A DNA stretch of 64,000 nucleotides. It comes from Glaciecola sp. XM2. GTDB taxonomy: Bacteria; Pseudomonadota; Gammaproteobacteria; Enterobacterales; Alteromonadaceae. Both the position numbers and the translations under genes were made by a program. The notes beneath the pieces are model-generated. The model was given only the letters and a program-made list of their open reading frames with translations. It had not been told where the DNA came from and did not search any database. The DNA is taken from positions 51,001-115,000 of the forward strand of contig NZ_JAHEOJ010000021.1 in assembly GCF_018595715.1 (NCBI RefSeq). The letters are read 5' to 3'. Position 1 is the stretch's first letter, and each line of letters opens with the position of its first letter. Below are positions 18,985-28,301 of the stretch, piece after piece.

Positions 18985-20217
18985 ATGAATCAGATTGAAA
19001 TATATCTTGGCGTAGGGATGTTCATTGCGATTGTTTTGATACTCGTATTGATTATTACATTCGCCAAATCAAAGCTCGTCCCAAGTGGCGACGTGAAAAT
19101 CATGATCAATAACGATCCTGAAAAAGTCATTACCGCCTCTCCAGGCGGCAAGTTGCTTGGCGCTTTAGCAGACTCTGGTATTTTCGTATCGTCAGCATGT
19201 GGCGGCGGTGGCTCATGTGGTCAGTGTCGAGTTGATATCAAAGAGGGCGGTGGTGAAATTTTACCAACGGAACTCGATCACGTCACCAAGCGCGAAGCGA
19301 AGCAAGGTTGTCGCCTTTCATGTCAGGTAGCGATTAAGCAAGACATGAAAATTGAATTACCAGAAGAAGTATTTGGTATCAAGAAATGGGAATGTGAAGT
19401 GCTTTCTAACAACAACGAAGCGACCTTCATCAAAGAGCTTAAGCTTGGCATTCCTGATGGTGAAAGTGTGCCTTTCCGTGCAGGTGGCTATATTCAGATT
19501 GAAGCTCCACCACATCATGTAAAATACAAAGACTTTGATATTCCAGAAGAATATCGCCCAGATTGGGAGCGTTTTAAATTCTTCGACGTGGAATCTAAAG
19601 TAGACGAAGAAACTATTCGCGCTTACTCCATGGCAAACTATCCAGAAGAAGAAGGGATTATTTTGCTAAACGTGCGTATTGCAACGCCGCCGCCTAATAA
19701 CCTTAGCTTGCCTGCCGGTAAGATGTCTTCATTTATTTGGTCATTGAAGCCAGGTGATAAAGTCACGATATCTGGTCCATTTGGTGAGTTCTTTGCAAAA
19801 GAAACAGACGCAGAAATGGTATTCGTTGGTGGTGGTGCAGGTATGGCACCGATGCGCTCACACATCTTTGATCAGCTTCGTCGAATCAAAACGGACCGTA
19901 AAATCACGTTCTGGTATGGTGCTCGTTCTTTGAGAGAGATGTTCTATGTTGAAGATTTCGATATGTTGCAAGCAGAAAACGAAAACTTTAAGTGGTATGT
20001 CGCATTATCAGATCCACAGCCTGAAGATAATTGGGAGGGTGATACAGGGTTCATTCACAATGTATTGCTTGAAAATTATCTGAAAGATCACCCTGCTCCA
20101 GAAGATTGTGAGTTTTATATGTGTGGTCCACCAATGATGAACGCAGCGGTCATAAACATGTTGAAAGACATGGGTGTGGAAGACGAAAACATTATGCTAG
20201 ATGACTTTGGTGGCTAA
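18985..20217 (+). CDS. nqrF: NqrF, NADH-oxidising subunit with 2Fe-2S and FAD
   Basis: The 410-residue entry point for electrons: it oxidises NADH through FAD and a 2Fe-2S cluster. Order of parts: an N-terminal membrane anchor (about 5-26), a ferredoxin domain with cluster cysteines C72, C78, C81 and C113 ([11 protein letters not shown], then GCRLSC), the FAD domain with [11 protein letters not shown] near 213, and the NADH domain with [12 protein letters not shown] near 285 and [11 protein letters not shown] near 380. Ends in DDFGG like the Vibrio protein. It is the last gene before a strong terminator. Confidence 0.97.
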   Translation: MNQIEIYLGVGMFIAIVLILVLIITFAKSKLVPSGDVKIMINNDPEKVITASPGGKLLGALADSGIFVSSACGGGGSCGQCRVDIKEGGGEILPTELDHVTKREAKQGCRLSCQVAIKQDMKIELPEEVFGIKKWECEVLSNNNEATFIKELKLGIPDGESVPFRAGGYIQIEAPPHHVKYKDFDIPEEYRPDWERFKFFDVESKVDEETIRAYSMANYPEEEGIILLNVRIATPPPNNLSLPAGKMSSFIWSLKPGDKVTISGPFGEFFAKETDAEMVFVGGGAGMAPMRSHIFDQLRRIKTDRKITFWYGARSLREMFYVEDFDMLQAENENFKWYVALSDPQPEDNWEGDTGFIHNVLLENYLKDHPAPEDCEFYMCGPPMMNAAVINMLKDMGVEDENIMLDDFGG

Positions 20218-20240
20218 TTAGCTCAGTTATTATTGAAATT

Positions 20241-20265
20241 AAAAGGGGCTGTAAGCCCCTTTTTT
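20241..20265 (+). terminator. Intrinsic terminator after nqrF
   Basis: Arms AAAAGGGGCT (20241-20250) and AGCCCCTTTT (20254-20263) with a 3-nt loop, followed by more T. It lies 23 nt after the nqrF stop and separates the structural genes from apbE-nqrM, so those two may be expressed from partial read-through or their own promoter. Confidence 0.9.
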
Positions 20266-20293
20266 GTGCTTAGGTAGTCACGAGGAATGTTCG

Positions 20294-21334
20294 TTGAACA
20301 AAACAATTTTTACTAAATCACAATGGCTTATTGCCTCACTAGCAATCTTGGTGCTCGTCGGATGTGCTAAGCAAAACGCTCAAATCGTAACAGTTAATGG
20401 TAAAACGATGGGCACGACGTACAGCGTAAAATACTTACCCTCAGATGGGAAAGGTTCGATTTCAACTCAGCAACTTACGAACTTGTTGGATGAGCGTTTG
20501 ATTCAAATCAATCAGCTTATGTCGACATATATCAGCGATTCAGAGCTGTCGATGTTAAATGACGCGCCAGCGCATCAAGCGTTTCCTATTAGTGAAGAAA
20601 CTGCGTCTGTCATTCGTAAAGCACTTGAGCTCTCTGAGTTAAGCGATGGCATGTTAGACATTGCGGTTGGGCCTATTGTCAATTTGTGGGGGTTTGGACC
20701 TAACCTAAGACCTGAAAAAATTCCCTCACCTGAGCAGTTGCTTGCGGCCCAGGCTTTAACAGGTGCTAAGAGTTTTGTGTTAGAGGGCAATAGTGTCATC
20801 AAGTCAAATGACGATGTATATATCGATTTGTCGACTATTGCGAAAGGGTATGCGGTGGATGAGCTGGCGTTAATCCTAGAGTCATATAACATTACCAATT
20901 ATCTCGTTGAAATTGGTGGTGAGATGCGCTTATCAGGCAAAAAGCCAAACGAGCAGGACTGGGTTGTAGCTATAGAAAAACCGATTTCTCAACAGCGAGC
21001 GATTCAACGTACAATTGTGATAGGAAACAATGCAATTGCAACCTCAGGCGATTATAGAAATTACTACGAGGAGGATGGTCAACGCTTCTCGCATTTAATC
21101 GACCCCAAAACGGCATATCCTATTCAACACAATTTAGTGGCGGTAACAGTCGTTGCGCCTAGCAGCATGGAAGCGGATGGCCTCGCCACTGCGTTAATTG
21201 TTATGGGGCCAGAGACGGGAAAAGAACTAGCAGAGCGTGAAAATATTGCAGCGCTTTTTATCACTAAAGACGAAGACGGATTTAATGAATTTCGCTCCAC
21301 CGCCTTTGACCGTCAGGTCAAAGTGATACAATAA
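20294..21334 (+). CDS. apbE: ApbE, FAD:protein FMN transferase (lipoprotein)
   Basis: Attaches FMN from FAD to the Thr of SGAT motifs, here NqrB and NqrC. The TTG at 20294 is taken as start (GAGGA 7 nt upstream), giving a lipoprotein signal peptide with lipobox LVGC and a product of 346 residues. Family motifs: NGKTMGTTYSVKY near 32-45, DLSTIAKGYAVDEL near 178, EIGGEMRLSG near 200, ATSGDYRNYYE near 247 and SHLIDPKT near 265, which hold FAD and Mg2+. The first 10 codons of the longest open frame overlap the nqrF terminator and are rejected. Place next to nqrF is the usual one. Confidence 0.95.
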   Translation: MNKTIFTKSQWLIASLAILVLVGCAKQNAQIVTVNGKTMGTTYSVKYLPSDGKGSISTQQLTNLLDERLIQINQLMSTYISDSELSMLNDAPAHQAFPISEETASVIRKALELSELSDGMLDIAVGPIVNLWGFGPNLRPEKIPSPEQLLAAQALTGAKSFVLEGNSVIKSNDDVYIDLSTIAKGYAVDELALILESYNITNYLVEIGGEMRLSGKKPNEQDWVVAIEKPISQQRAIQRTIVIGNNAIATSGDYRNYYEEDGQRFSHLIDPKTAYPIQHNLVAVTVVAPSSMEADGLATALIVMGPETGKELAERENIAALFITKDEDGFNEFRSTAFDRQVKVIQ

Positions 21335-21355
21335 ATTTAGCCGACAGAGGTAATT

Positions 21356-21589
21356 TTGAGTACATTTATTTTAGCATTTGGTTTTTTCTTATTAATGGTC
21401 CTTGCTATGGGCGTTGGCTATATATTTCAAAAGAAAAGTATTTCTGGCTCATGCGGTGGATTAGGAGCGCTAGGGGTATCGAAGGCATGTGACTGCCCTG
21501 AACCATGCGATCGCAAAAAGGCCAGGCTGGAAAAAGAAGCCATTCGCGAGCGTAAACTTGAAGAGTGGAAGAACAATCAGATCTTGTAG
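21356..21589 (+). CDS. nqrM: NqrM, Na+-NQR maturation (iron-delivery) protein
   Basis: A 77-residue protein (formerly DUF539) required to assemble the iron centre of the NqrD/NqrE pair. It has one N-terminal membrane helix (about 3-24) and a cysteine-rich tail: C33, C45, C47 and C51 in SGSCGG and KACDCPEPCD, then a charged helix. Starts with TTG preceded by AGAGG. It sits 21 nt after apbE, the common order in nqr clusters. Confidence 0.93.
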   Translation: MSTFILAFGFFLLMVLAMGVGYIFQKKSISGSCGGLGALGVSKACDCPEPCDRKKARLEKEAIRERKLEEWKNNQIL

Positions 21590-21658
21590 TTAATACGCAC
21601 ATTGCAAATATTTTTGTGTAGTGGAAAATGCTGAGTATGTATAAGCTTGCGAGTCTAT

Positions 21659-22750
21659 ATGCGCAAAATCATCCATGTAGATATGGACGCCTTTTATGTC
21701 TCAGTAGAAATAAGAGACAACCCTGAATTAGCCTCGCATCCGGTCGCGGTTGGTGGAAAGACGGCTAACCGTGGCGTGTTAACGACCTGCAATTACATTG
21801 CCCGCGAGTTTGGAGTCCGCTCTGCTATGCCTGCAGCAGTTGCGTTGAGGAAATGTCCTAAGCTGCTTATCGTTCCAGGCCGCATGCAGGTATATCAAGA
21901 GGTAAGCGCACGCATACGCGAAATTTTCTCTCGTTACACGCCTATTATTGAACCTCTCTCTCTTGACGAAGCCTATCTTGACGTCACTGAATGTGAGTTA
22001 TTTCATGGCTCCGCTACCCTGATAGCCCACGACATTCGAAAAACCATTGAGAATGAGCTTAATCTCACCGCCTCTGCTGGCATTGCACCAATTAAATTTG
22101 TTGCAAAGATAGCTTCTGATATGAATAAGCCGAATGGCCAATACGTTGTCACCCCGAGCGAGCTTGACCACTTTATTGAACATCTTCCACTCAATAAAAT
22201 ACCCGGAGTAGGCAAAGTAACCTTTGAAAAGCTACAGCAACTTGGTTTAAGCACTGGAGCTGATATTAGAGCCCTGCGAGAAAGTGAGTTGGTGGAAAAG
22301 TTTGGTAAGTTTGGGCGTTCTTTGTGGCAAAAATGCCAAGGGCGAGATTTTCGTCCTGTTGAGACCTCACGGGTTCGCAAATCTGTTGGGGTAGAGCGCA
22401 CGTTTAACGTCGATCAGGTTCGCGAGGCTGATTTAGCTGAATATATGGTTCAAAAACTGATGCCCGAACTGAGCAAGCGAGCCGATAAATATATTACCAG
22501 CCGAGGCATCGACAAGATTGGCGTAAAAGTAAAATTTCATGACTTTCAGCAAACCACAAAAGAACTAAAGCATTCATGCATAGATGAGGAAGTACTGTTG
22601 TCTTTGCTCCACGAGGCACTTGCAAGAGGTGAGGGGAAACAGGTACGTCTCTTAGGGGTTCAGGTGGGTTTAAAGGACCCAGAGCCCGACGCACCCCAAC
22701 TTTCATTTGACTGGGAAGATGATACGCTGACTAAGGCCAATCAGAACTAG
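21659..22750 (+). CDS. dinB: DNA polymerase IV
   Basis: A Y-family translesion DNA polymerase (363 residues from the ATG at 21659; E. coli 351). Catalytic carboxylates lie in HVDMDAFYVSVE near residues 5-16 and SLDEAYLDV near 102-110; the thumb/helix-hairpin region KIPGVGKVTFEKLQQLG and a little-finger domain follow. The start is uncertain: the open frame reaches a TTG at 21647 and neither has a clear ribosome site. I looked for a LexA box (CTGT-N8-ACAG) upstream and did not find one, so SOS control is not supported by the sequence. Confidence 0.93.
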   Translation: MRKIIHVDMDAFYVSVEIRDNPELASHPVAVGGKTANRGVLTTCNYIAREFGVRSAMPAAVALRKCPKLLIVPGRMQVYQEVSARIREIFSRYTPIIEPLSLDEAYLDVTECELFHGSATLIAHDIRKTIENELNLTASAGIAPIKFVAKIASDMNKPNGQYVVTPSELDHFIEHLPLNKIPGVGKVTFEKLQQLGLSTGADIRALRESELVEKFGKFGRSLWQKCQGRDFRPVETSRVRKSVGVERTFNVDQVREADLAEYMVQKLMPELSKRADKYITSRGIDKIGVKVKFHDFQQTTKELKHSCIDEEVLLSLLHEALARGEGKQVRLLGVQVGLKDPEPDAPQLSFDWEDDTLTKANQN

Positions 22751-22829
22751 GTCAAATACTGCGCATCATTTGGTGATATTCGCGCTATTCACTATACTAC
22801 TGTGATAAGAACCAACATGGAATGCTGTT

Positions 22830-24392
22830 ATGTCTTACCCTATACCGGTGGCCGTCGCCGACTTGCAACAAGCACACGAGAAATTTGATTTAACAATTGT
22901 CGTCTCGACAGGAACATTTCCAGAGATATTTGCTGAGTTGTCTGACGCTATCCCTAGTGCTACTAAGATAGACCCTCGCGTAGGTGTTTCGCCTTCTCTT
23001 GTAGCAACGTCTTCATTGCCCGGTGGCAGAACGCTGTATGTGCCCATCGGCGATATTTCACGTGATTATGATGATGTGAGACGTTTTTTTGATCTTGGCA
23101 AGACGATTGCTGCACTGTTGACCGATATTCATTCAGTTAAACCCTTACTAAGCGTGTTTGTAGATGAAGTGCCTAGTTACAAAAATAATGAGTTTAACTT
23201 TGCGCTGCAAAATGTTTACTTGGGGATTTGTCAGCAGTTATGGCAACCTTTAGAGGCTCGTGTCGCGCTAGATGAGAAAGTACTAGAGCCGGTAGAATGC
23301 GTGGGTATGTTTGGTCTTGACGCATCACAAGTGAGCATTATATCTGCCATTGAAGCGGGAAAACGCGTTGCCCGCGACTTATGCGGAACTGAGCCGGAAA
23401 GCATGGCACCTATTGGTTTTGTAGAATACTGCGAAGACGCTTTTACCGATACCAACATTGGTATGCATTGTATCGATGACGAAAACATCATGTTGCAAGA
23501 ATATCCTTGCCTGCACGCTGTCGCTAGAGCCTCATTAGAGGTTGCCCGTCATCATCCAAGAATCCTAACATTGTCCTATGATAGTGAAGATGAGATACAG
23601 CAAACGCTTTTCTTGGCGGGTAAAGGCATTACTTTTGATACCGGTGGTGCCGATTTGAAAGTCAATGGCCATATGGCAGGGATGAGTCGAGATAAAGGCG
23701 GTGCTGCAGCGGTCGCAGGATTCATGAAGACCCTTTCGATGTTAAAACCCAAAGGGCTTAAAGTCGTCGCTACGCTAGCATTAGTCAGAAATAGCGTGGG
23801 TGCTGACGCCTATGTACCAGATGAAATAATCACGTCCCACGCCGGTATTAGAGTGCGAGTTGGTAACACTGATGCAGAAGGCCGTATGGTGTTAACGGAT
23901 GTTTTATCACATATGCGCGAACAAGCCATAGATGCTATTAATCCACAAATATTCTCAGTAGCTACGCTGACTGGGCACGCTGCCATTGCCTTTGGACCAT
24001 ATACTGCCCTCCTTGAAAACCAGGTGGCAATTAGTCAAAGTGTGAGCCAAGGCCTTATTGATGCCGGCCATCTTTGGTCAGACCCGTGTGAGCAGTCGCG
24101 GGTCAGGCGAGAAGATTATGACTTTATTCAACCTCGTACTAAAGCTGATGATGTTTTGTCGTCAAATAATGCGCCGTCGGTCAGTACCGTGCGTGGGCAT
24201 CAATTTCCGATGGCTTATTTGAGCATTGCGTCAGGGCTTGATGCACATAACATGGGCAGTGACAAACCGATAGCATACACTCACGTAGACATCGCTGGCT
24301 CCGGTGTTGAAAATTTAAATTGGCAGCACGGTAAACCTACCGCCGCGCCCCTCGCTGCCTTTACAGCTCGCTATATATTGCCTAGGCTGTGA
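22830..24392 (+). CDS. M17-family leucyl aminopeptidase
   Basis: A 520-residue two-metal aminopeptidase of the PepA/leucyl aminopeptidase family. The C-terminal catalytic domain has all the metal and catalytic elements: KGITFDTGG (Lys and Asp), MSRDKGGAAAV (Asp) and the signature NTDAEGRMVLTD (Asp, Glu and the bicarbonate-binding Arg). The N-terminal domain (about 1-190) is less conserved. It is longer than PepA-type enzymes and has no signal peptide, so it is probably cytoplasmic. Substrate range cannot be told. The DUF1653 gene follows after 3 nt. Confidence 0.9.
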   Translation: MSYPIPVAVADLQQAHEKFDLTIVVSTGTFPEIFAELSDAIPSATKIDPRVGVSPSLVATSSLPGGRTLYVPIGDISRDYDDVRRFFDLGKTIAALLTDIHSVKPLLSVFVDEVPSYKNNEFNFALQNVYLGICQQLWQPLEARVALDEKVLEPVECVGMFGLDASQVSIISAIEAGKRVARDLCGTEPESMAPIGFVEYCEDAFTDTNIGMHCIDDENIMLQEYPCLHAVARASLEVARHHPRILTLSYDSEDEIQQTLFLAGKGITFDTGGADLKVNGHMAGMSRDKGGAAAVAGFMKTLSMLKPKGLKVVATLALVRNSVGADAYVPDEIITSHAGIRVRVGNTDAEGRMVLTDVLSHMREQAIDAINPQIFSVATLTGHAAIAFGPYTALLENQVAISQSVSQGLIDAGHLWSDPCEQSRVRREDYDFIQPRTKADDVLSSNNAPSVSTVRGHQFPMAYLSIASGLDAHNMGSDKPIAYTHVDIAGSGVENLNWQHGKPTAAPLAAFTARYILPRL

Positions 24393-24395
24393 AAG

Positions 24396-24620
24396 ATGAA
24401 TATACAAAAAGGCAAATATCGTCATTACAAAGGGCAATATTATGAAGTTATCGACCTTGTGTGCCACTCGGAAACAGAGGAATGGTTAGTGTTATATAAA
24501 CCACTTTACGGTGACCAAGCATTATGGGTGCGACCTTTCGATATGTTTGTTGAAGGTGTAGAGATAAACGGCGAAATGATCCCTCGTTTTGCCTTTTGTG
24601 GCAGTGATGCGGGTAATTAA
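24396..24620 (+). CDS. DUF1653 domain protein
   Basis: A 74-residue single-domain protein of the DUF1653 family (function unknown). The hallmark is the sequence KGKYRHYKGQYYEVI at the start and WLVLYKPLYGDQALWVRPFDMF in the middle (LWVRPFDMF is the most typical part). Its ATG is 3 nt after the stop of the M17 peptidase, so the two genes are probably co-transcribed; nothing else indicates a shared role. Confidence 0.85.
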   Translation: MNIQKGKYRHYKGQYYEVIDLVCHSETEEWLVLYKPLYGDQALWVRPFDMFVEGVEINGEMIPRFAFCGSDAGN

Positions 24621-24669
24621 TCATAAATAGGCTACAGTCTTATTTATCAGAAGGGCAAAGGAACAAAAT

Positions 24670-25530
24670 ATGAAAAAGGTTTTATTAGTATCATTAATAA
24701 GTGCGTCTTTGACGCTTGCTGCAGCCACAAGTTTCGCGCAAGATAGGTTCGCTGACGTTGAAGTCAAAAGCCTTGCAGTGGCGGGTTCGGTTCATATGCT
24801 CGTTGGCGCTGGCGGAAATATAGGGGTATCTGCTGGTGATGATGGGGTGTTAATGATTGACGATCAATATGCTCCGTTAGCGGAAAAGATAAGTGCCGCA
24901 ATTAGTGAGATAACCTCACAGCCAAAACGTTTTGTGATAAACACGCATTATCATGGAGATCACGTTGGTTCTAATGCCTTTTTTGCACAAAACAAAGGTG
25001 TCACTATTTTTGCTCATGAAAATGTGCGAATTCGCCTTGCTTCGGGGGAGGATGTAAACCCAGCTATGCTGCCCGTTGTTACATACGAAGATGGCATTAA
25101 GTTTCACATGAACAACGAAACGATCCACGTTTTTCATCTAGCCGACGGTCATACCGATGGCGATAGTGCCATTTGGTTTGAAGAGCCAGATGTGCTGCAT
25201 ACAGGCGACTTATTCTTTAAGGACATGTTCCCATATATTGACCTAGGTGCTGGCGGCTCGGTAGCAGGTTATATTCAGTCCGTTGAGACCCTTTTGAGTA
25301 AAATAGATGACGATACTAAGGTTATCCCCGGTCATGGTGCATTAGCTGACAAGGCTGACTTGCAACGTTTTGTCGATATGATTCAGGAAACGTATGCTTA
25401 CGTGCAGTCTAAAAAAGCGGAAGGTTTAAGTGAACAAGCCGTTTTAGATATGGGGCTCGAAGAAAAGTGGAACAGCTGGGCATGGCAATTTATTAATGAA
25501 GAGAGATGGATCAAGACCCTTTATCAGTGA
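24670..25530 (+). CDS. Exported metallo-beta-lactamase-fold hydrolase
   Basis: A 286-residue protein with a cleavable signal peptide (cleavage likely after ATSFA near residue 23), so periplasmic or secreted. The metallo-beta-lactamase fold's zinc motif is clear: NTHYHGDHVGS (H-x-H-x-D-H), then the downstream His in ADGHTDGDS, the bridging Asp in HTGDLFF, and the last His in VIPGHG. This is the general hydrolase pattern; nothing marks it as an antibiotic-degrading enzyme, and the substrate is unknown. AAAGGAAC precedes the ATG. The broken GNAT gene follows at once. Confidence 0.88.
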   Translation: MKKVLLVSLISASLTLAAATSFAQDRFADVEVKSLAVAGSVHMLVGAGGNIGVSAGDDGVLMIDDQYAPLAEKISAAISEITSQPKRFVINTHYHGDHVGSNAFFAQNKGVTIFAHENVRIRLASGEDVNPAMLPVVTYEDGIKFHMNNETIHVFHLADGHTDGDSAIWFEEPDVLHTGDLFFKDMFPYIDLGAGGSVAGYIQSVETLLSKIDDDTKVIPGHGALADKADLQRFVDMIQETYAYVQSKKAEGLSEQAVLDMGLEEKWNSWAWQFINEERWIKTLYQ

Positions 25531-25532
25531 GC

Positions 25533-26018
25533 ATGATAAAGATTAAAAATTTATCTGTTGTTGAGAGTAAGGCGCATTATTATGCGCCTTTGCTGTCTTG
25601 GTTTACCGACGAAGTTGAGTTTATGCATTGGGCAGGCCCTCATATCCCGTTCAGGCAAACCATGCCAGAACTGGCATCTCTTATATAAAAAGGTAATTAT
25701 CAGTCATATTCGCTGTTGTGCGCCGATACCCAAACCATGCTTGGTTTTGGACAAGTTCAGCTATGCCCACTAAGAGCACACCTAGGACGCTTAGTAATAT
25801 CGCCAGACTACCGTGGTCTGGGACTATCTTATGAAGTAGTGAATCGGTTGATTGAGGTCGCGGTAAGACAGCAGGACATTCACATCATTTCATTATTTGT
25901 TTATGAGAGTAACAAGGCAGCCCTTACTAGCTACAATAACCTTGGTTTTGTCCCCACAGCCTACCCCAAAGATGTTTCAAGTATCAAACATTGCCAGTAC
26001 ATGACGTTGCGTTATTAG
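25533..26018 (+). pseudogene. GNAT acetyltransferase gene interrupted by one in-frame TAA
   Basis: Read in one frame from the ATG at 25533, the sequence gives a complete GNAT N-acetyltransferase of about 161 residues except for a TAA at 25686-25688 (codon 52). Upstream of it is a typical N-terminus (WFTDEVEFMHWAGPHIPF); downstream, without any frame change, it continues KGNYQSYSLLCADTQTMLGF, then the acetyl-CoA loop ISPDYRGLGLSYEV and the family ending VYESNKAALTSYNNLGF. So this is a single nonsense substitution, not a frameshift. The gene may be a recent pseudogene, the base may be a sequencing error, or the C-terminal part may be made from an internal ATG at 25716 or 25737. It starts 2 nt after the metallo-hydrolase stop. 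Confidence 0.75.
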
Positions 26019-26144
26019 GTGTTGCGTCACTCAAACTGCGCAAATCGAGCGGTTTATCCGATAAATTAGTAGACCCAAGTATTAACTTAGCGTAAAACAT
26101 TTCATTAACAAATGTGTGTTAACCGATTACGTAAGAGCAAGACT

Positions 26145-27293
26145 ATGGAATCTAGCCTTTTGAATTTGCGCGTGGCGCTAGAAACAAATCCGAAATATCG
26201 TTTTTGGGTGTGGCACATTGGGTTTTGGTTGTTTCTTTGCATTGTTGGTTTTTTCACACTAATTTTATGGTATAGCGAAGTCACGTTTGCGAACGTTGCC
26301 CATATCATTATGCAGGCGGTACTGGGTTTATTTTTTTCCATATTGATGCAGGTAGCCTTCGAGAGGATGCATACCCTCAGTGTAATAAGGCTTATTTTTT
26401 ATGGTCTAGTGCTCGTTTTATTCACTTCCTTGTGCTGGACCCTCATGCATATGCAAATATTTGTAATGCTTACGGGATATGCCGCAGTTTGGAACGAATT
26501 TGGAGGTTGGTATTTTAGCAGTATCTTCGTATTTTTGTGCTGGACTGGTCTATTCTATGGCATTCGTTATTATGAGTTGTCTGAGTCAGAACATAAAATA
26601 ATGCTAGAAGCTGAAACAAAGTCTCGAATAGAGCACCTAAAACGTATCAGCGCACAAAGTGAGGCCGCAGATGCGAAGTTAAAAATGCTTCGTTATCAAC
26701 TTAATCCACACTTTTTATGTAACACCTTAAACGCAATTAATTCACTTATTGAGATCGGTGAGTCAGATAAGGCGCAGCGAGTCACAGTGCAATTGAGCGA
26801 ATTCTTGCGCTATTCTCTAAACAGTAATCCGAACTTGAAAACATCTCTAGATGAAGAAGTGTCTGCGTTAAACCTATACCTAAGAATTGAAGAAACTCGG
26901 TTTGCAGAGCGATTGAGGGTAAACATTGATATCTCCGACGAAGCGCAAGAGGCTCTGGTGCCAAGCCTATTACTACAGCCAATTATCGAAAATTCAATGA
27001 AACATGCGGTCGCAAAAAGTGTGTTAGGTGGTGAAATAGATATAAAAGCGCATGTTGAAGATGAGCAACTAGTAATACAGCTTTCTGACACCGGTAGTGA
27101 TGCCAATTCTGATATGGTATGCGATCAAGTCCCCTCTGTTGGGGTTGGGTTAAAAAACATCCGCCAACGTTTGAATGTGTTATATGAGGACAACCACTCT
27201 TTGACATCAGCCCCTAACGGCGATCGCGGTTTAATGACGACTATTGTGATCCCATATGAACGCAACCAACCAGTAAGTAAAGCGCAATTATGA
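26145..27293 (+). CDS. LytS/YpdA-type sensor histidine kinase
   Basis: A membrane histidine kinase (382 residues from the ATG at 26145; the open frame begins at 26112). Four hydrophobic helices fill about residues 25-150, with little periplasmic sequence, followed by a helical linker, the His_kinase domain with the phospho-accepting His in YQLNPHFLCNTLNAI near residue 200, and an HATPase domain (LLQPIIENSMKHAV, then GVGLKNIRQRL). There is no separate sensor domain, so the signal is probably sensed in or near the membrane. Its end overlaps the response-regulator gene by 4 bases (ATGA). Confidence 0.9.
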   Translation: MESSLLNLRVALETNPKYRFWVWHIGFWLFLCIVGFFTLILWYSEVTFANVAHIIMQAVLGLFFSILMQVAFERMHTLSVIRLIFYGLVLVLFTSLCWTLMHMQIFVMLTGYAAVWNEFGGWYFSSIFVFLCWTGLFYGIRYYELSESEHKIMLEAETKSRIEHLKRISAQSEAADAKLKMLRYQLNPHFLCNTLNAINSLIEIGESDKAQRVTVQLSEFLRYSLNSNPNLKTSLDEEVSALNLYLRIEETRFAERLRVNIDISDEAQEALVPSLLLQPIIENSMKHAVAKSVLGGEIDIKAHVEDEQLVIQLSDTGSDANSDMVCDQVPSVGVGLKNIRQRLNVLYEDNHSLTSAPNGDRGLMTTIVIPYERNQPVSKAQL

Positions 27294-28066
27294 ACAGACG
27301 CATTCGAGCTATCATTGTTGACGATGAGCCTTTAGCAATACAGTTGTTGGTAGCTAAATTAGCTAAATGGTCACATGTGGAAATTGTAGGACAATGCAAG
27401 AATGGCCAAGAGGCGTTAGCTTGTATTGCTGACCAATGTCCTGATGTGATGTTTCTCGATATTCAAATGCCCGGAATGTCGGGACTAGAGGTTATCAAAA
27501 GAGTGCAGGGCGACATAATGCCACTCGTTATATTTTCTACTGCATATGAGCAATACGCTTTGGACGCGTTTGATGCCAATGCAGTTGACTATATATTAAA
27601 ACCAATTAGCGACGAATCATTGAAGCGATCAATTGACAGAGTAACCCTGCGTTTGCTCGAGCGAAGTGCTTCTCAGATCAATAAAACGTCTGTCATGAAC
27701 GCCATTGCACAAATGGCAAGTGCTGAAAAAGAAGAGTCACCATCTAAAATAGTTGTAAAAGATAAAGATGAGATTCATATGTTAAACCAACGCGAAATTG
27801 AATGGATTGATGCAGCGGGTGATTATATGTGTATACATATTGGGGGAAAAACGCATGTCAAACGTATAACGATGAAGGAGTTGTTGGCAGAGCTAGATGA
27901 GTCAATCTTCAAGCGTGTACATCGCTCTACTATTGTTAACCTGAAATTTGTAAAAAAAGTTATCCCACTTTCAAAAGGTGAGTTTCACTTGGTATTAGGT
28001 GAGTACGACCAAGTGAAAGTAAGCAGGAATTACAGAGATGTTGTAAAGGGATTTTTAGCTAACTAG
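27290..28066 (+). CDS. LytTR-family response regulator
   Basis: A 258-residue response regulator, the partner of the kinase in front of it. The receiver domain (1-125) has the acidic pair D11/D12, the phosphorylated D57 in MFLDIQMPG, and Lys in YILKPI near 108. The C-terminal part (about 150-256) is a LytTR DNA-binding domain (EIEWIDAAGDYMCIHI, FKRVHRSTIVNL, VKVSRNYRD). It overlaps the kinase gene by 4 bases. The target genes are unknown; LytTR proteins bind direct repeats, and I saw none upstream of the pair. Confidence 0.92.
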   Translation: MNRRIRAIIVDDEPLAIQLLVAKLAKWSHVEIVGQCKNGQEALACIADQCPDVMFLDIQMPGMSGLEVIKRVQGDIMPLVIFSTAYEQYALDAFDANAVDYILKPISDESLKRSIDRVTLRLLERSASQINKTSVMNAIAQMASAEKEESPSKIVVKDKDEIHMLNQREIEWIDAAGDYMCIHIGGKTHVKRITMKELLAELDESIFKRVHRSTIVNLKFVKKVIPLSKGEFHLVLGEYDQVKVSRNYRDVVKGFLAN

Positions 28067-28210
28067 ACTGATATATCCATTGTTATTAAGGTAAAGCATC
28101 ACTGTTTGATATTGAAAAAATTAGGATTGAGTCATTATTTCAGTTTCATACAGCTAGGTCGAATGTGGAATCGGTATTATTTTTTTAGATAGTGTTTGGT
28201 TGGCACAACA

Positions 28211-28244
28211 AAAGCGCCGTCTATATTGACGGCGGTTCTTTTAA
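28211..28244. terminator. Bidirectional terminator between the LytTR gene and the amidohydrolase
   Basis: A perfect 7-bp GC-rich stem (CGCCGTC at 28215-28221, GACGGCG at 28228-28234) with a 6-nt loop. It is preceded by AAAAG and followed by TTCTTTT, so it can work for either strand. It lies between two genes that face each other. Confidence 0.65.
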
Positions 28245-28301
28245 TGCACGGATGCAAACCCAGTCATAGATACAATTCTAGAATCGATAGAGCGTGCAAG
28301 A

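Noticed and set aside
21590..21658. LexA/SOS box upstream of dinB
   Set aside because: No CTGT-N8-ACAG match; the nearest sequence lacks both half-sites.
24670..25530. Metallo-beta-lactamase fold protein as a resistance gene
   Set aside because: The zinc motif is that of the general hydrolase superfamily and nothing specific to true beta-lactamases is visible.
28199..28215. TTGGCAC with GC at sigma-54 spacing on the plus strand
   Set aside because: The -12 element lacks the T residues, it runs into a terminator hairpin and the next downstream gene is on the opposite strand.
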